DNA of 64,000 nucleotides from Paenibacillus sp. ACRRY. Lineage in GTDB: Bacteria; Bacillota; Bacilli; Paenibacillales; Paenibacillaceae. How positions within the stretch are numbered: the stretch's first letter is position 1; the number at the start of each line of letters is the position of its first letter. The DNA is taken from assembly GCF_022346995.1 (NCBI RefSeq), contig NZ_JAKRNM010000001.1, positions 1,488,001-1,552,000 on the forward strand, given 5' to 3'. Under the pieces are notes generated by a model. It had not been told where the DNA came from. It saw only the letters and a list, made by a program, of their open reading frames with translations, and searched no databases. Below are positions 18,265-27,266 of the stretch, piece by piece. The position numbers and the translations under genes were made by a program.

Positions 18265-18723
18265 ATGGAAATGTCTATGGAAGATCTGGCGGCATGTCGA
18301 ATCGCTTATGTAAGACAAGTAGGTCCTTATGGTTCTGCTAACGTCCAAGCTATGAACCAGTTGAAACAGTGGGCAATTGAGAAACAATTACTCACTGAAA
18401 CAGCAATTTTATTTGGCATACCACAGGATGACCCAACAACGACACCACCGCACCATTGCAGATACGATGCGGCAATCGTGCTCCATGAACTTGAACTCCC
18501 TGAAGATGACTCGATCGAGATTGGAGAGCTCCAGGGTGGCAACTATCTCATCTGCAAGGTTAGGCATACGGCAGAAGGTATTCAGCAAGCATGGAATGAT
18601 ATGATTCCTTATTTACAAAACAACCAGTATATCATTGATCAACAACCAGTTCTGGAGCGATATCGATGGGATCTCCTCGAACAGCATGAGTGCGAAATTT
18701 GTGTGCCTGTGAAAAAGGTCTAA
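18265..18723 (+). CDS. GyrI-like small-molecule-binding domain protein
   Basis: A 152-residue stand-alone GyrI-like/AraC effector-binding domain. The conserved start (ACRIAYVRQVGPYG), the middle (YDAAIVLHE) and the GGNYLICKVRHTAEGIQQAWNDM segment fit the family, which binds hydrophobic small molecules or, in E. coli SbmC, DNA gyrase. There is no helix-turn-helix, so it is not itself a DNA-binding regulator. AAGGGAAGATAGAAA gives the ribosome binding site. It is monocistronic. The ligand is unknown. Confidence 0.85.
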   Translation: MEMSMEDLAACRIAYVRQVGPYGSANVQAMNQLKQWAIEKQLLTETAILFGIPQDDPTTTPPHHCRYDAAIVLHELELPEDDSIEIGELQGGNYLICKVRHTAEGIQQAWNDMIPYLQNNQYIIDQQPVLERYRWDLLEQHECEICVPVKKV

Positions 18724-18745
18724 TCTAATACGTTGGAAAGCACAA

Positions 18746-18777
18746 AAGGAGTGACTTCATCAATGAAGTCACTCCTT
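18746..18777. terminator. Bidirectional terminator, GyrI-like / aminopeptidase genes
   Basis: AAGGAGTGACTTCAT pairs with ATGAAGTCACTCCTT (18763-18777) around a very short loop. On the minus strand TTTTG follows. Confidence 0.65.
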
Positions 18778-18800
18778 CTTCAATCTACTCTGTAAAAATA

Positions 18801-20045
18801 TTAAAATGCCCAGTTGCCTTTGCGGAATACTGGCTCAATTGTGCCATCCTGCAGCTCGCCGTCAATGTCCAGTTCAGCCGACCCAATCATGAAATCGACG
18901 TGAGTCAAACTCACATTACACTCATGTTTAAGCAATTCCTCGTTAGACATCGTTGTGCCATCCTTCATGTTAAACGGATATGCGCTGCCTACAGCCAGAT
19001 GGCAGGATGCATTCTCATCAATACCGGTATTATAGAAAATACGATTCAGGTTGGAGATAGGTGAATCATGCGGCACAAGTGCCACCTCACCCAGATAACG
19101 CGCTCCTTCATCCGTAGCAAACAGGTTTTTCAGATGCTCTTCACCGGAAGCCGCTGTGAAAGCCACAACCTGTCCGTCCTTAAACGTTATTCTCATCTGA
19201 TCTACCAGCTGTCCGTTCAAGTTCAGAGGCATCGTACTGCTGACATAGCCATTAACGCCGCTGCGCTTCGGCATGGTGAATACTTCTTCGGTTGGCATAT
19301 TCGCAACGGTGTACACGCCCGCTTTGTTCTCACTTCCGCCGCCACCCCAGATGTGATTATCTACCAGCTCAATTTTCAAGTCCGTTCCTGGTGCACGGTA
19401 GTGCAGGCTTTTATAATTTTTCTGGTTCAGCTGATCACTCTTCGTGTTCAGGGTATCCAGATGCTGTCTCCAGTTCTGGATGGCATCACCGCCATCCACG
19501 CGATTCATTTTGAAGATGGTGTCCCACATCACATTGATGCGGTCTTCCTCAGGTATATCGGCAAACACCTTATTCGCCCATGCCTTGGTCGGCGCCTTGA
19601 TCAGGCACCAGCTGATTTCATGGTTGCGCGTATATTTCGAATAACCACGGCGTGCCTGGGCAGCCGCCTTGGTAGCACGTGAAACCTTGTCGGAATCAAT
19701 TCCGTTATACAGTTCCGGGTCCGGTACTTTGATGGTTAAGGTAGCGCCACCAGCTTCTGCAAATCTCTCCATCATGTCTCCCTTCCATGCCGGATAGTAA
19801 TCGAAGCTGTCGTCAGAACCTTGCTGGAAACGACTGCGTGTAATTTGATCGTCTTCAAAATCCACCTGTACATACTTGGCGCCGGCAGCGTATGCCTTGG
19901 CAACGATCAAGCGTGTAAACTCAAGCGTTTCAATAGGAGCTGTGACAAGCAGATCCTGTCCTTTTTGAATGTTCACGCCTACTTTGACCACCAGTTCTGC
20001 GTATTGTTCCAACGATTGCTCAAACGTTTGCTCGAAATTACTCAT
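18801..20045 (-). CDS. M29 family aminopeptidase (AmpS/PepS-like)
   Basis: A cytosolic metal-dependent aminopeptidase, 414 residues, close to the family length of about 410. The start (FEQSLEQYAELVVKVGVNIQKGQDLLV) is typical. Metal-site residues are visible in the second half: NASCHLAVGSAYPF (about 335-350), HECNVSLTHVDFMIG (the HxD pair about 378-380) and the ELDIDG tail. Two in-frame ATGs compete. The one at 20045 (MSNFEQ, the usual family start) is 11 bases from AGGAG; the one at 20057 overlaps that site. It lies downstream of the acyl-CoA synthetase gene with a 41-base gap and is probably co-transcribed. Confidence 0.9.
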   Translation of the reverse strand: MSNFEQTFEQSLEQYAELVVKVGVNIQKGQDLLVTAPIETLEFTRLIVAKAYAAGAKYVQVDFEDDQITRSRFQQGSDDSFDYYPAWKGDMMERFAEAGGATLTIKVPDPELYNGIDSDKVSRATKAAAQARRGYSKYTRNHEISWCLIKAPTKAWANKVFADIPEEDRINVMWDTIFKMNRVDGGDAIQNWRQHLDTLNTKSDQLNQKNYKSLHYRAPGTDLKIELVDNHIWGGGGSENKAGVYTVANMPTEEVFTMPKRSGVNGYVSSTMPLNLNGQLVDQMRITFKDGQVVAFTAASGEEHLKNLFATDEGARYLGEVALVPHDSPISNLNRIFYNTGIDENASCHLAVGSAYPFNMKDGTTMSNEELLKHECNVSLTHVDFMIGSAELDIDGELQDGTIEPVFRKGNWAF

Positions 20046-20086
20046 AGGTCCATTCACTCCTGGTTCATATTAGATTAATTCATGTT

Positions 20087-21679
20087 TTACGCGTTTCTCT
20101 TTTCTTGCTCGCGCAGTTCAATCCGGCGGATCTTGCCGGAATTCGTCTTCGGCAAATCCGACACAAATTCAATTTTGCGTGGATACTTGTAAGGTGCGGT
20201 CCATTCCTTGACGTGATTTTGCAGCTCTCGCACCAGTTCTGGTGAACCAAGGGACTCGTCTCTGAGCACAACAAAGGCTTTGACCACATTGCCCCGAATT
20301 TCATCCGGACTGGCAACAACGGCACATTCCTTCACGCTGGCGTGTTTCATCAGCGCCTCTTCCACTTCAAACGGTCCTATCGTATATCCGGAGCTGATGA
20401 TAATGTCATCGCTGCGGCCTTCAAACCAGAAGTATCCTTCTTCATCTCTGCGTGCACGGTCTCCTGTTACGAAATATTCCCCGCGCTGATTCGCTTCCTT
20501 CCGTCCTGCATCCTTATAATACGTACGGAACAAGGCAGGCATATCCTGATGAACGGCGATATCACCCACTACCCCTGCTGGCTGAGGTTGTCCGTCCTCG
20601 TTAACAATCTCGATGAGTCCCGGCGTAATCGATTGTCCCATGGACCCGATCCGTACTGGTGCACCTTTCAGACTGCCGATGAGCAATGTACTTTCGGTCT
20701 GACCGTATCCATCACGAATGGTCAGGTCGAAGTGACGCTGGAAGATCTCAATCACTTCCTGATTCAAGGGTTCACCAGCTGACACCGCACTGCGCAGTTT
20801 GGACAGATCATAGTGACCGAGGTCATCCGCTTTTGCCATCAGACGATACTCCGTAGGCGTGCAGCACAGGACGTTGATGCCATGCTCCTGCATTAGCTCC
20901 AAGTAGCGCTTCGGCTGGAATGACCCGTTATAAACCAGTCCAGTTGCTCCTCTTCCGAGTACGGAAAGGAACGGACTCCAGATCCATTTTTGCCATCCGG
21001 GTGCGGCCGTCGCCCATACGATATCCGATGGCTGAATATCAAGCCATAACGTGGAAGCGATACGCAGGTGGGCATAGCCCCATCCATGGCTATGTACAAC
21101 TCCTTTTGGATTTCCGGTCGTGCCGGAAGTGTAGGCCAGAATGGCGATATCGTCACGATGCGTCTCTACCGCATTCATCTCGTCCGATTGACCTTCCATG
21201 AGCTGCTGCACATTAACCCAGCTATCAGCGGGAACGCTGCTGTCGCCAGATGGGGATGCCACGATGCGGTGAGCCAGCGCAGGCAGGTCTGCATCCATCT
21301 TTTCCACTTCAGCCGTCGTTTCGGACCATACAATTACAGCACGTGCCTCGGAATGACGCAGGCGATATTCCAAGTCCTTGGCACGCAGCATTTCGGAAGA
21401 AGGAATTACGGCAATTCCGAGTTTCAGACATGCGATATAAATCACATAGGCAATGATGCGGCGTGGTACCATGACCAACACCCGATCTCCTTTTTCCAAG
21501 CCCAAATCACGCAAACCTCCCGCAAGGCGGTTGGCCTGTTTCAATAACTCTCCGTACGTGATCTCTTCCAATTCGTTATGATCGCTGAGCCATCTAAGTG
21601 CAATCCGGTCTGATGGATGGTTCTCCATCTCGGATGTCAGGTTATAGGTTTCAGGCGAAATCCACTGTTCAAAATTCAA
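20087..21679 (-). CDS. Acyl-CoA synthetase (MbcS/YtcI-like AMP-forming ligase)
   Basis: Activates a short or medium-chain carboxylic acid to its CoA thioester through an acyl-AMP. The 530-residue protein has the P-loop TSGTTGNPKG (about 185-194), the adenylate motif GYGQTES (about 335), GEYFVTGDRARRD (about 425) and the catalytic lysine region PKTNSGKIRR near the end. The order and the ITYGELLKQANRLA start fit the MbcS/YtcI group (branched or medium-chain acids). The true start is most likely TTG at 21679, six bases after AAGGAGAGG. The upstream in-frame ATG at 21697 contains that ribosome binding site inside its own codons 2-4 and has none before it. Confidence 0.9.
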   Translation of the reverse strand: MNFEQWISPETYNLTSEMENHPSDRIALRWLSDHNELEEITYGELLKQANRLAGGLRDLGLEKGDRVLVMVPRRIIAYVIYIACLKLGIAVIPSSEMLRAKDLEYRLRHSEARAVIVWSETTAEVEKMDADLPALAHRIVASPSGDSSVPADSWVNVQQLMEGQSDEMNAVETHRDDIAILAYTSGTTGNPKGVVHSHGWGYAHLRIASTLWLDIQPSDIVWATAAPGWQKWIWSPFLSVLGRGATGLVYNGSFQPKRYLELMQEHGINVLCCTPTEYRLMAKADDLGHYDLSKLRSAVSAGEPLNQEVIEIFQRHFDLTIRDGYGQTESTLLIGSLKGAPVRIGSMGQSITPGLIEIVNEDGQPQPAGVVGDIAVHQDMPALFRTYYKDAGRKEANQRGEYFVTGDRARRDEEGYFWFEGRSDDIIISSGYTIGPFEVEEALMKHASVKECAVVASPDEIRGNVVKAFVVLRDESLGSPELVRELQNHVKEWTAPYKYPRKIEFVSDLPKTNSGKIRRIELREQEKRNA

Positions 21680-21771
21680 ATGGAGCCTCTCCTTCATATT
21701 TCAAATGTATAGCTTCTATATATTATACCCTAAATCCTAGGACCAGGTGCTATGATATGAACACCTTTTTG

Positions 21772-21830
21772 AAAAAAAAATAAACACAGGTCAATTATAA
21801 TGAACACTCATTACAACTGACTTGTGCTTA
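21772..21830 (-). terminator. Strong terminator after the aldo/keto reductase gene
   Basis: A stem of about 22 bp with one mismatch and three G-U pairs, and a 4- to 5-base loop, is followed on the minus strand by nine T (21772-21780). Confidence 0.85.
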
Positions 21831-21879
21831 TTCTCACAATTTTAATCCTGATTGCCGAACGTTTTTCGCTTCATTTATT

Positions 21880-22884
21880 TTACCAGGCGTAATTTCCAAT
21901 CCCGTTCAGAATGCCTTCAATCTCATTCAATTCTTCGGTTGTCAGGCTAGGTGCGTTCAATGCGGCAACATTCTCTTCGATCTGTGAAACACGGCTTGCG
22001 CCAATCAACGCAGAAGTAACGCGGTTGTCACGGAGAATCCAGTTCAACGCTAATTGGGATATCGTTTGTTCTCTACGCTCGGCAACGGCCTGAAGGGCTT
22101 CAAACTTGGCAATCCGTTCGTCTGTATAGGCTTCTGTTCTCATATTGCCTGTTGGGTTGGCACGTTCTTCCTTGATCTTGTCCACGTATTTGTTCGTCAG
22201 TTGACCTCGACCCAGAGGACAAAATGCAATCGAGCCCACGCCCTGCTCATCCAGTACGTCCTGTAGTCCGTCTTCGATCCAGCGGTTAAGCATGGAATAG
22301 TTCGGTTGGTGGACGAGGCAAGGCGTTCCCAGATCACGCAAAATGGCGACCGCCTCTCTTGTCTGATCCGCATCATAGTTGGATAATCCGACATACAGCG
22401 CTTTGCCTTGTCTTACAATATGATCCAGGGCAGCCATCGTTTCTTCCAGCGGTGTATTCGGATCCGGACGGTGATGATAGAAAATATCCACATACTCAAG
22501 CCCCATCCGTCCAAGGCTCTGATCCAGGCTGGCAATCAGGTTTTTACGGGAGCCCCATTCGCCATAGGGACCTTTCCACATGTAATATCCTGCTTTCGTC
22601 GAGATAAGGAGTTCATCCCGGTATGGAAGCAGATGTTTTTTGAATAAGACGCCAAAGTTCTCCTCGGCAGATCCTGGAGGTGGTCCGTAGTTGTTCGCCA
22701 GATCAAAATGGTTAATTCCCAGATCAAATGAACGCAGAATCATCTCTTCCTGAATATCCAGCGTGCGGTTTCCCCCGAAGTTCTGCCATAGGCCAAGCGC
22801 AATTTGCGGCAGTCTGATTCCGGATTTGCCGGAACGTGCATACTTCATCTCATCGTAACGCTGTTCATTAGCAGTATAAGGCAT
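21880..22884 (-). CDS. Aldo/keto reductase (YghZ-like)
   Basis: A cytosolic NADPH-dependent reductase of 334 residues in the family of E. coli YghZ, L-glyceraldehyde-3-phosphate reductase. The catalytic tetrad can be read: Asp and Tyr in FDLANNYGPPPGSAEENFG, Lys in STKAGYYMW and His in YHHRPDPNTP. The C-terminal cofactor loop IGASRVSQIEENVAAL is present. The ATG at 22884 is chosen for the GAGAGAATAAT before it and the usual MPYTANEQRY start. An ATG 15 bases upstream has no ribosome binding site. It is divergent from an AraC-type regulator that may control it. Confidence 0.92.
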   Translation of the reverse strand: MPYTANEQRYDEMKYARSGKSGIRLPQIALGLWQNFGGNRTLDIQEEMILRSFDLGINHFDLANNYGPPPGSAEENFGVLFKKHLLPYRDELLISTKAGYYMWKGPYGEWGSRKNLIASLDQSLGRMGLEYVDIFYHHRPDPNTPLEETMAALDHIVRQGKALYVGLSNYDADQTREAVAILRDLGTPCLVHQPNYSMLNRWIEDGLQDVLDEQGVGSIAFCPLGRGQLTNKYVDKIKEERANPTGNMRTEAYTDERIAKFEALQAVAERREQTISQLALNWILRDNRVTSALIGASRVSQIEENVAALNAPSLTTEELNEIEGILNGIGNYAW

Positions 22885-23086
22885 ATTATTCTCTCTCATT
22901 TCTTGTTAAAGTTGTTGAATACCCTCTCATCTTAGTCAGTTTTGGTCCAAGACGGTATGGCATATCGCTATAACCATATGGAATAATACTTGTTATCTAT
23001 TCGTATAATCACATCTATAATTCATATCCTTATACTAAAATTATGTTAAAATGCAAGATGAAATGAATTGCACAGGAGTGAATGCC

Positions 23087-23929
23087 TTGATTACATATAT
23101 GTTCAAAAACAATCCGTTTCAGGATCTGCAGCTCCTTCATTACGGAACCGAACCCTGTACACCAGGTCACCACTTTGGCCCAGCCATGCGAGATCATTAC
23201 AAAATCCATTATATTTTGGATGGGAAGGGCACTTTCGAAGTCGGAGGCAAAACTTATGAGCTGCATAAAGGGCAGGGCTTTCTCATCGTCCCCCATTCCG
23301 TGGTGCACTATAAGGCTGATCAGGAAGATCCGTGGGAATACAGCTGGGTTGCTTTTCAAGGAAATGCCTCCCATTCGCTATTACAGCAGGCCTGCCTGTC
23401 TGAGCAGCATCCGATCTTCGAACTGGAAAATGACGATGAGATGCGTTCCTGTCTGCATCGCATGATCAGTTCCCGGAATTCGCATAAAGGATGGGAGATT
23501 AGCATGACCGGATGGTTATATCAATTTTTCTCCATTCTGATCGATCATGCAAACGAAGACATCCTTCCACCGGAGCAAGAGTTCTCCAAAGAAACATATG
23601 TCACCCAGGTCATGGACTTTGTCGAGATGAACTATGCGAACCCAATCACGGTGCAGTCCATTGCTTCTCATATCGGCTTGCAGCGCAGCTATCTGTGCTC
23701 CTTGTTCAAAGACCGGATGGGCACGAGCATTCAGTCCTATTTGGTCAACTACCGGATGCGCAAGGCTGCCGAATTGACTCTGGATACCGGGTTAACTATC
23801 GGGGATATTTCCCGCTCTGTCGGATATACTGATCAGCTTCTCTTCTCCAAAATGTTCAAAAAGGTAATGGGAGAAGCCCCCACCCATTACCGCAAACACA
23901 AAACAGCACCTTCCCGGTTAAGCGGTTAA
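23087..23929 (+). CDS. AraC family transcriptional regulator
   Basis: A DNA-binding regulator with an N-terminal cupin/AraC sensing domain (HYILDGKGTFEVGGKTYELHKGQGFLI split over about 35-75) and a C-terminal AraC double helix-turn-helix (about 175-272: ITVQSIASHIGLQRSYLCSLF, then IGDISRSVGYTDQLLFSKMFK). The likely effector is a sugar. The start is probably TTG at 23087, eight bases after CAGGAG, giving 280 residues. The in-frame ATG at 23051 has no ribosome binding site. It is divergent from the aldo/keto reductase gene, a natural target. Confidence 0.88.
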   Translation: MITYMFKNNPFQDLQLLHYGTEPCTPGHHFGPAMRDHYKIHYILDGKGTFEVGGKTYELHKGQGFLIVPHSVVHYKADQEDPWEYSWVAFQGNASHSLLQQACLSEQHPIFELENDDEMRSCLHRMISSRNSHKGWEISMTGWLYQFFSILIDHANEDILPPEQEFSKETYVTQVMDFVEMNYANPITVQSIASHIGLQRSYLCSLFKDRMGTSIQSYLVNYRMRKAAELTLDTGLTIGDISRSVGYTDQLLFSKMFKKVMGEAPTHYRKHKTAPSRLSG

Positions 23930-23947
23930 CGGGAGGTGCTGTTCTTT
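23902..23947. terminator. Terminator overlapping the end of the AraC gene
   Basis: AACAGCACC...GGTGCTGTT encloses an inner CCCGGTTAA/GTTAACGGG pairing. The stop codon sits in the loop region and TTCTTTT follows. TTTTG on the other strand makes it partly bidirectional. Confidence 0.7.
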
Positions 23948-24024
23948 TACTTACATATAAGCTCAGACAGTATAACCTGTCCAACGCTAGTAATCCATTC
24001 ATTTTCCAGAAGAGACTACCTCAA

Positions 24025-24423
24025 CTACATTTGCTCCTGCATGGATACACCGACGACATGTACTTTAATTTCATTGACCAGAATGCCTGTCATCTGTTCC
24101 ACGGCCTGTTGTACATTGTGCTGGAGCTCCTTGCACACTTGATGCATCTTGTAACCATACTGCACATTAATACGCAGCTGGATGGAGGCCTGGTCGTCTT
24201 TTACATCGACGTCAATGCCTTTCTGCAGGCTTTTGCCGCTGATGCTCTTCGCAATGCCTTCGGTCAACCCAACGGACATGGAAGAGATGCCAGAGGTGGC
24301 CTGTGCTGCAATACCCACAATCTTGGATACGACATCGTTAGAGATGTGAATGGCACCCATCCGGACGGATTGAGGTTCGATGTATTCGGGTTCAATATAT
24401 TCTTTAGGGATGATTTCAGACAT
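24025..24423 (-). CDS. Asp23/Gls24 family envelope stress protein
   Basis: A 132-residue cytosolic protein of the Asp23/Gls24 (DUF322) family, linked to envelope and alkaline stress. Recognisable blocks are GAIHISNDVVSKIVGIAAQATSGI (split over about 23-46), the VKDDQASIQLRINVQYG strand and the VNEIKVHVVGV end. An acidic N-terminal stretch with IPKEYIEPEYIEPQ carries a small repeat (EYIEP twice). The ATG at 24423 follows GAAGGAGTGGGAACC. A 45-base upstream extension has no ribosome binding site. It lies downstream of the palindromic element at 24478-24626. Confidence 0.88.
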   Translation of the reverse strand: MSEIIPKEYIEPEYIEPQSVRMGAIHISNDVVSKIVGIAAQATSGISSMSVGLTEGIAKSISGKSLQKGIDVDVKDDQASIQLRINVQYGYKMHQVCKELQHNVQQAVEQMTGILVNEIKVHVVGVSMQEQM

Positions 24424-24477
24424 GGTTCCCACTCCTTCTATGGTTGATTGATTTAGATATAAATGCAAATGAAATTT

Positions 24478-24626
24478 TTACACGTTAACGGAGAGTGCAG
24501 TACCAATCTGGAGAAGCGAAGCGCTCGCCTTTATCACCAGAGTTTCTCCCTTATAAAATTAATCAAAGAAACTCGGGGATAACAGCGATCGGAAGATGGT
24601 ACTGCAATCGGAGTGACTGAGTGTAA
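24478..24626. repeat. 149-bp palindromic element (MITE/REP-like candidate)
   Basis: The outer arms TTACAC (24478-24483) and GTGTAA (24621-24626) enclose a better inner pairing. TGCAGTACC (24496-24504) pairs with GGTACTGCA (24598-24606), then CGCTCGCC/TTATC with GATAA/CAGCG, and GAGTTTCT with AGAAACTC around an AT-rich loop. No ORF is visible. It could be an interspersed palindromic repeat, a structured RNA or a processed 5' region of the Gls24 gene. Only one copy is seen in this window. Confidence 0.6.
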
Positions 24627-24651
24627 CAGCCCTTTCGTTTAAATCCTATAA

Positions 24652-25731
24652 TCAGGCATTCTGCCATTTCTCCTTGAAGAACAGCTGGTAGACCCTGACC
24701 AGGATAATTTTAACGATCATGTAGACTGGGATGATAATCAAGATGGCAATGATCCCGCCGAGATCCCCTGCACCCAGCACCAATATAATGGTGGTCAGCG
24801 GATGGATGTCGAGCTTTTTGCCAAACACATACGGAGCGACCAGATTGTCCTGAATTTGCTGGGCCACCAGAATAATAATCAGCGACCAGATCGCCACCGA
24901 TGGCGACTGAATCAGACCGATAATCACAATAGGGATGGACGACACGATAGCACCGATAAACGGAACAAAGTTCATGATGACCGCGACGACGGTAAGCAGC
25001 AGTGCATACGGCAGACCAATGATCAGAAAACCAATATACATCAGTACGCCAAGTGCTAGGTTAACCAGTACTCTTCCGACAATAAAGCCACTCAGCGCCT
25101 GATCAATCTCGAGAACAACCTCACGGCTGTCATTTTGGAATCGTTTTGGTGCGATATGCACCAGTTTGCGGCCGAATTTCTCTCCCTGTTTCAGCATGTA
25201 GAACAAGATGATCGGGAATGTAAACAGAATGATCGCAAAGCTGGAAATGAGCGAGAACAATCCACTCACATAGTTGGTCACGAAGGTAAATCCTTTATTA
25301 ATATAGTCTGTAAGCTGAGAAAGCGGCGTGGATCCCTCCGGGAACAATGCCTGGATCGCTCCGTTCTGCTCCAGTTCTCTCAACTGTACACTGAGTGAGT
25401 TAATCAAATTCGGTGCATTATCCACCAGATTGATCAGCTGTTCACGCAAGGACGGCCATAATCCCACAATGAACAGGACGAGCAGCACACCGAAGACCAG
25501 ATAGATCAGCAATATGCTGAGTGTTCGGTTCAGCTTCTTCCGTTCCATGTAATTCACAAGCGGCCTTAACAGATAATAAAAGAATACGGACAGCATCATC
25601 GGCACCGTGATAACCGTAAGCATGGTCACAAGCGGCTGAAATATAAAGCTGACGCGTGATAACAGGTAGATATTAACGAGCACCAGAGCCAGCGCGATGC
25701 TGAACCGGACAAACGAACTTCCTTTAAACAA
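24652..25731 (-). CDS. AI-2E family transporter (PerM-like)
   Basis: An integral membrane protein of about 359 residues with about eight predicted membrane segments. The family signature is visible in the last third: RVLVNLALGVLMYIGFLIIG, NFVPFIGAIVSSIPIVIIG and DNLVAPYVFGKKLDIHPLTTIILVL (quoted in part). AI-2E members export small molecules or antiport ions; the substrate here is unknown. The best start is TTG at 25731, six bases after GGAGGGG. An in-frame GTG at 25746 precedes that site. It lies 95 bases downstream of the histidine kinase gene. Confidence 0.88.
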   Translation of the reverse strand: MFKGSSFVRFSIALALVLVNIYLLSRVSFIFQPLVTMLTVITVPMMLSVFFYYLLRPLVNYMERKKLNRTLSILLIYLVFGVLLVLFIVGLWPSLREQLINLVDNAPNLINSLSVQLRELEQNGAIQALFPEGSTPLSQLTDYINKGFTFVTNYVSGLFSLISSFAIILFTFPIILFYMLKQGEKFGRKLVHIAPKRFQNDSREVVLEIDQALSGFIVGRVLVNLALGVLMYIGFLIIGLPYALLLTVVAVIMNFVPFIGAIVSSIPIVIIGLIQSPSVAIWSLIIILVAQQIQDNLVAPYVFGKKLDIHPLTTIILVLGAGDLGGIIAILIIIPVYMIVKIILVRVYQLFFKEKWQNA

Positions 25732-25826
25732 AATGTTCCCCTCCACATAACCTTTTCTTTTTTCAGGATTTTTCTACAGATTTTTTCTGCCCTCTTCGTT
25801 GCCCGTTTAAATATACATTCAACTTC

Positions 25827-27266
25827 TTAATTTGGGATTTGAATGGTAAACACGGTTGTCTCCTTACCTCGCTGGGACAGGATCAGTCGACCGCCCATCT
25901 TCTCCGTATTTCGCCGGGCAATCGCGAGTCCAAGTCCGGTTCCGCCCGTACCGGTGCGTGCTTCATCTCCTCGTACAAATGGATCAAAAATGGTGCTCCA
26001 CAGTTCCTGGGGAATACCCACCCCCGTATCTGCAACCTCAATGACTACATGCGTGTCCAGTGGAACCAATTCCACCCGCAGCTCTGTTCCCTTCGGATTG
26101 TAAGACAGCGCATTGGTAATGAGGTTTTGAATGACCCTAGATAACAATTCAGGATCGTATCTGGCGTAAATCTCCTGATCAGGTACAAGCACGTGAAGTA
26201 CAAAATGCTTCTGTTCGATCTCACCATAGGTATCGGCCATGACTTCACGCACGAATTCTCCGATCTCTCTCTTTTGGATCTGCATGTGATAATCGGGAGA
26301 GTCCACCTTGAGCAGTTCGAGCATATTCTGTATCATTCGTGCCACCTGGACAGACTTGTTATAAATATATCCAAGATAACGCTGCTGTCTTTCCTTGTTT
26401 TCTCCCCGTCCCTCCACGAGGGCCTGAGCATATCCCTGAATGGAGGTAATTGGTGTTTTCAGATCATGCGACAGATCCACAATCAGCCGCTGTTTACTCT
26501 CTTCCGCATATCGCTTCTCTGCCGAGGTGTTTTCAATGACATCTGCCATATAATTAAACGTCTCGCCGATCTGGACAAATTCCTTCTCTGCCGAGATGGA
26601 CAAACGTGTACTGTAATTCCCCTGAATCATCTGTGTAAGTCCCAGTGACAAAATACTTAGTGGTTTTTTGATTCGACGTGCGACCCAATAACTGTATACA
26701 AATATCAGCAGCAGGACGAAGCCAACTCCGATCATGATGTAAAAAGACAGGGGATGCTTCAGATTGGTAATCAGCAGATTTTCATTCATGCGGATACTTA
26801 CCAGATCACGCGGTATTTTCAGCAGTACATACTTCGCCTCTCTCTCTGCTGCGTATGGAGAAATGGAATAATAATACGTAGTATCGCTCCGATTCTCCAG
26901 TCCGGCGTACAACTCCGACTCACTGTAATGTTTAACCGCATCCTGCTTGGCACCGATCTGGCGAATGACCGAACGATCTGCATCCAGAATTTCAATCCAT
27001 CCTCCACTATCCATCAGACGCTGGATTTCCTTGCTTGAAGAGTCATCCTCAAGCCTCTTGTTCAATTCGGCTGCATAGACATGCGCCTCGACATTCAGGT
27101 CAGGATCAACCACCTGATCCGAAATGCGAAAATCCACGACGTCCAGCGAAACCATGAGATAGACAATCAAGACGAGCAGCAGCAAAAAGAAGTTGAACAA
27201 CAGGAAGTCCAGTGTCAGGGATGTTTGCAAAAGTCGCTTTTCTCTAGCTTTCCGATGGCGCTTCAA
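25827..27266 (-). CDS. Sensor histidine kinase with HAMP domain
   Basis: A membrane kinase of 479 residues. The first membrane segment (about 18-42, FLLFNFFLLLLVLIVYLMV) is followed by an extracytoplasmic sensor (about 43-172) and a second membrane segment (about 176-196). Then come HAMP (about 197-250), the phospho-acceptor H-box VDLSHDLKTPITS (about 262-275) and the ATPase domain with NALSYNPKG, DTGVGIP and GTGLGLAIARR. It overlaps the end of its response regulator gene by 23 bases. The TTG start at 27266 is tentative because no close ribosome binding site is visible; a later start is possible. The signal is unknown. Confidence 0.88.
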   Translation of the reverse strand: MKRHRKAREKRLLQTSLTLDFLLFNFFLLLLVLIVYLMVSLDVVDFRISDQVVDPDLNVEAHVYAAELNKRLEDDSSSKEIQRLMDSGGWIEILDADRSVIRQIGAKQDAVKHYSESELYAGLENRSDTTYYYSISPYAAEREAKYVLLKIPRDLVSIRMNENLLITNLKHPLSFYIMIGVGFVLLLIFVYSYWVARRIKKPLSILSLGLTQMIQGNYSTRLSISAEKEFVQIGETFNYMADVIENTSAEKRYAEESKQRLIVDLSHDLKTPITSIQGYAQALVEGRGENKERQQRYLGYIYNKSVQVARMIQNMLELLKVDSPDYHMQIQKREIGEFVREVMADTYGEIEQKHFVLHVLVPDQEIYARYDPELLSRVIQNLITNALSYNPKGTELRVELVPLDTHVVIEVADTGVGIPQELWSTIFDPFVRGDEARTGTGGTGLGLAIARRNTEKMGGRLILSQRGKETTVFTIQIPN

